Shown in pieces: positions 6,680 to 8,580 of a stretch of 8,580 nucleotides of DNA (position 1 is the first letter of the stretch; every line of letters starts with the position of its first letter). Location of the stretch: assembly GCA_965369385.1 (NCBI GenBank), contig CBDUQP010000133.1, forward strand, positions 1-8,580, given 5' to 3'. The position numbers and the translations under genes are program-made. The stretch comes from CBDUQP01 sp965369385. Its GTDB lineage: Bacteria; Planctomycetota; Phycisphaerae; SM23-33. The notes below the pieces were generated by a model. That model saw nothing but the letters and a program-made list of their open reading frames with translations, was not told where the DNA came from and ran no database searches.

Positions 6680-6838
6680 ATATGTGGCTTTCCTGTATCT
6701 TCTGTCTCTGTTTGGGACAGTTTGTTGGCCCCGGGGGCGTCTGGGCGATATACTATCCGGCCGGCCGCAGTTGTGTGCGTCCATCGCCGCTGTGCGAGCG
6801 TATCACCGTAATAAAGTATCAGCAAGGTAAATAAAGAC
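6680..6838. other. Divergent spacer between the radical SAM gene and gltX
   Basis: This spacer of about 160 bases must hold the upstream control regions of both genes. A small inverted repeat CTGT (6708-6711)/ACAG (6717-6720) lies near the radical SAM side, too short to call an operator. For gltX, AAGG at 6824-6827 lies 11 bases before the ATG and is a weakly placed ribosome binding site. Confidence 0.5.
6725..6754 (+). promoter_or_regulatory. Candidate sigma-70 promoter for gltX
   Basis: TTGGCC (6725-6730) and TATACT (6749-6754) are separated by 18 bases and would give a leader of about 80 bases before the gltX ATG. The -10 match is good and the -35 match is only partial. This is a consensus-based guess. 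Confidence 0.3.
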
Positions 6839-8302
6839 ATGGAAAACCTCAAGACACGTTTTGCCCCTTCTCCTACGGGATCCCTGCACGTTGGCGGCGC
6901 CCGGACGGCATTATTCAGCTATGTGATGGCCCGCAAGACTGGCGGAAAGTTCGTTTTGCGTATCGAAGACACAGATCGCGCACGGCACGAAGAGTCTGCC
7001 GTCGCCAAGATAACCGAAGACCTGGCGTGGCTGGGAATCGAGTGGGATGAGGGTTTTGGCGCCAGCGCCAGCGGTGACAGCGGACCCTATCGCCAGAGTG
7101 AGCGGCTGGACATATACACCCAGTACATTCAGCGGCTCTTGGACGAAGGCAATGCGTATTATGCTTTCGATACACCTGAGGAGCTGGACGCCCTGCGCCA
7201 GCAGGCCCAGGCCGCCAAGCAGAACTTCCGCTATCCACGCCCCGATCCGCTACCGACAAAGGAAGACGCCGACAAGGCACGCACCGACGGCCGCGCGGTG
7301 GTGGTGCGATTCAAATGCCCTGCAGGCGACGTGACGATTAACGATGACGCATTTGGTGATGTTGTCATGCCTGCGGACCAGATTGACGATTTCATCATCC
7401 AAAAGGCCGACGGGTACCCCGTGTATCACCTTGCCAACGTGGTTGACGACACGCTGATGGGCATTGATTATATAATGCGCGGGCAGGAGTTTTTGGGTCA
7501 GTCGTGGCGTCATAAGCTGCTGCGTCAGGCATTTGGCGTCGGCGAGCCCGGCTACTGTCATATGCCGCTGATTATGGATATGAAGGGGCGGAAGCTTTCG
7601 AAGCGCGATGGCGATGTTGATGTGTTTGCATTCCGCCAGGCTGGGTATCTGCCTGAGGCGCTGGTTAATTTCATTGCTCTTCTCGGCTGGAATCCCGGCC
7701 AGGATATCGAGAAGTTCACGCTGGCGGAGCTGATTGAGTTGTTCAGCGTGGATCGTATAGGCAAGCAGAACGCGAAGTTCGATCGCGACAAGCTGCTGGC
7801 GTTTAATACTGCGGCGATGGCGGCTGCGAGCGAGGGGCGCCTGCTTGAGGCGTTCAAGGACTTCCTCAGCATAAACGATACTCCGTTCCCTGTGGACGAT
7901 GACGCGATGCTGGGCAGGATTTTGAAGGCGAATGAGGGCTGTCGTACGTTTACGGATATAATTGACAAGAGCGGTATTCTCTTTGCCGATGACTCGGCCG
8001 TTGAGTATGACGAGAAGGCCGTGAAGAAATGGCTTGCCAAGGGCGAGAACGCCGGCTGGGAGATGCTGGAGTATTTGCGTGGCGTGCTTGCAGATGTGGA
8101 GTGGGACGCAGATTCGCTGGACAATCTTGTACACAAGATATGCGAGGATAAGGAAGTTGGTATGGGCAAGGTAGCTCAGCCGATAAGGGTAGCTGTCACG
8201 GGCAGGGCGGTAAGCCCGGGCATTGGCGAGACGCTGACATTCCTCGGCAAGGAAAAGACCCTCGCGCGCATGGACAAGTGCCTGGCCAGTAAACCGGCGT
8301 AG
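6839..8302 (+). CDS. gltX: Glutamyl-tRNA synthetase
   Basis: Class I aminoacyl-tRNA synthetase of 487 residues, a normal bacterial GluRS length, which charges tRNA-Glu with glutamate in the cytoplasm. The N-terminus RFAPSPTGSLHVGGARTALF contains the HIGH-type signature as HVGG (17-20). LRIEDTDRARHEES follows, as in all GluRS. KLSKR at 252-256 is the KMSKS-type loop that contacts ATP. The C-terminal anticodon-binding part ends with QPIRVAVTGRAVSPGIGETL, the usual GluRS block. The region where E. coli GluRS binds zinc reads AYYAFDTPEELDALR and lacks the cysteines, as in the zinc-free members of the family. Whether the enzyme also charges tRNA-Gln (with GatCAB correction) cannot be decided from this window. 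It appears monocistronic: its own upstream spacer, and a hairpin terminator 28 bases after the TAG. Confidence 0.98.
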   Translation: MENLKTRFAPSPTGSLHVGGARTALFSYVMARKTGGKFVLRIEDTDRARHEESAVAKITEDLAWLGIEWDEGFGASASGDSGPYRQSERLDIYTQYIQRLLDEGNAYYAFDTPEELDALRQQAQAAKQNFRYPRPDPLPTKEDADKARTDGRAVVVRFKCPAGDVTINDDAFGDVVMPADQIDDFIIQKADGYPVYHLANVVDDTLMGIDYIMRGQEFLGQSWRHKLLRQAFGVGEPGYCHMPLIMDMKGRKLSKRDGDVDVFAFRQAGYLPEALVNFIALLGWNPGQDIEKFTLAELIELFSVDRIGKQNAKFDRDKLLAFNTAAMAAASEGRLLEAFKDFLSINDTPFPVDDDAMLGRILKANEGCRTFTDIIDKSGILFADDSAVEYDEKAVKKWLAKGENAGWEMLEYLRGVLADVEWDADSLDNLVHKICEDKEVGMGKVAQPIRVAVTGRAVSPGIGETLTFLGKEKTLARMDKCLASKPA

Positions 8303-8320
8303 TTACGGTTCACGTATTCG

Positions 8321-8384
8321 CACCAAATATCAGCGGGCAACGACGGGATATCTACCATCGTTGCCCGCTGCTCTTCTTTTGGTG
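8321..8384 (+). terminator. Intrinsic terminator of gltX
   Basis: A perfect 13-bp stem pairs CAGCGGGCAACGA (8331-8343) with TCGTTGCCCGCTG (8358-8370) across a 14-base loop, followed by the T-rich run CTCTTCTTTT (8371-8380). This is the expected form of a Rho-independent terminator. An outer 7-bp inverted repeat, CACCAAA (8321-8327) and TTTGGTG (8378-8384), encloses the stem and overlaps the T-run. Confidence 0.85.
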
Positions 8385-8580
8385 TAAGTCCCATTATTGG
8401 TAGTGGGGAGTAGATACAGAGCAATCGTGCCCAAGTGGGTTTCCCATGCTGCTAGCGTTACCTTCTCGCGGTAGCAGCATAATATCTAGCGAAAACAACG
8501 TAAGTTTCAACGAGCTGCTAGAACTGGAAGTAGATGAACGGAGCTTGTAACAAGGGGTATAGATAGAATAATGCGACCCC
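8385..8580 (+). other. Hairpin-rich non-coding end of window
   Basis: No coding frame with recognisable features is seen in these 196 bases. They are AT-richer than the genes and contain several hairpins. CCCATTA (8390-8396) pairs with TAGTGGG (8401-8407) around a TTGG loop. ATGCTGCTA (8446-8454) pairs with TAGCAGCAT (8472-8480). A third segment, GCTGCTA (8514-8520), could compete for the same partner. An ATG at 8571 opens MRP before the window ends, without a well-spaced ribosome binding site. It could be the leader or upstream region of a gene beyond the window, or an unrecognised structured RNA; it matches no RNA family I recognise. Confidence 0.4.

Noticed and set aside
6680..6784. 35-residue N-terminal extension of the radical SAM protein
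   Set aside because: The Arg/Pro-rich sequence is unlike the family N-terminus, and the start at 6679 has a suitable AGGAAAG upstream.
7250..8134. 294-codon minus-strand open frame
   Set aside because: It is antisense to gltX, whose motifs run throughout the region; composition is His/Arg/Leu-rich as expected from a reverse-frame shadow.
8571..8580. Start of a new gene at the window end (ATG-CGA-CCC)
   Set aside because: Only three codons are visible and AAGGGG lies 13 bases upstream, too far for a confident ribosome binding site.

Overview
The window carries five protein genes from a Gram-negative bacterium. Three of them build a tripartite RND efflux system, which needs an outer membrane. 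Base composition is moderately GC-rich. Spacers between convergent genes are full of GC-rich palindromes of the AACCCC-N3-GGGGTGG and GAGCGAAGCGAG kind, which I associate from memory with Planctomycetes and related PVC bacteria. A planctomycete (perhaps Phycisphaerae-like) is my best guess, but it is an inference and no marker gene here proves it.

Layout. Positions 1-5284 (+) hold an efflux operon in the order outer-membrane factor (5' end cut off by the window), membrane-anchored periplasmic adaptor, and RND inner-membrane pump. The adaptor and pump genes overlap by ATGA. Positions 5285-5758 are a convergent spacer without a credible gene. It contains a REP-like palindrome cluster, several further hairpins, and a strict RRY triplet tract that runs almost to the next gene's stop codon. 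Positions 5759-6679 (-) encode a radical SAM protein of the COG0731 (TYW1-like) type. Positions 6680-6838 form a short divergent spacer with a candidate promoter. Positions 6839-8302 (+) encode glutamyl-tRNA synthetase, followed by a strong hairpin terminator. The last 200 bases are AT-richer, contain several hairpins and no gene I can support.

How the genes work together. The first three products should assemble into one envelope-spanning, proton-driven exporter; its substrate cannot be read from sequence. The radical SAM gene and gltX are transcribed divergently and may share a regulatory spacer. Both families have tRNA connections, but a functional link is speculation.

Most interesting signal. 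Directly after the radical SAM stop codon, and in the same frame, the RRY tract reads on the minus strand as a 42-codon extension. It contains a 24-residue, uninterrupted Ala/Val/Ile/Thr stretch followed by a short polar tail, so it looks like a C-terminal membrane anchor behind a single TAG. It could be a fossil or readthrough tail, or simply a product of the repeat's composition. I see no CRISPR array, insertion sequence, transposase, tRNA or rRNA, and no clearly undescribed multi-gene system.
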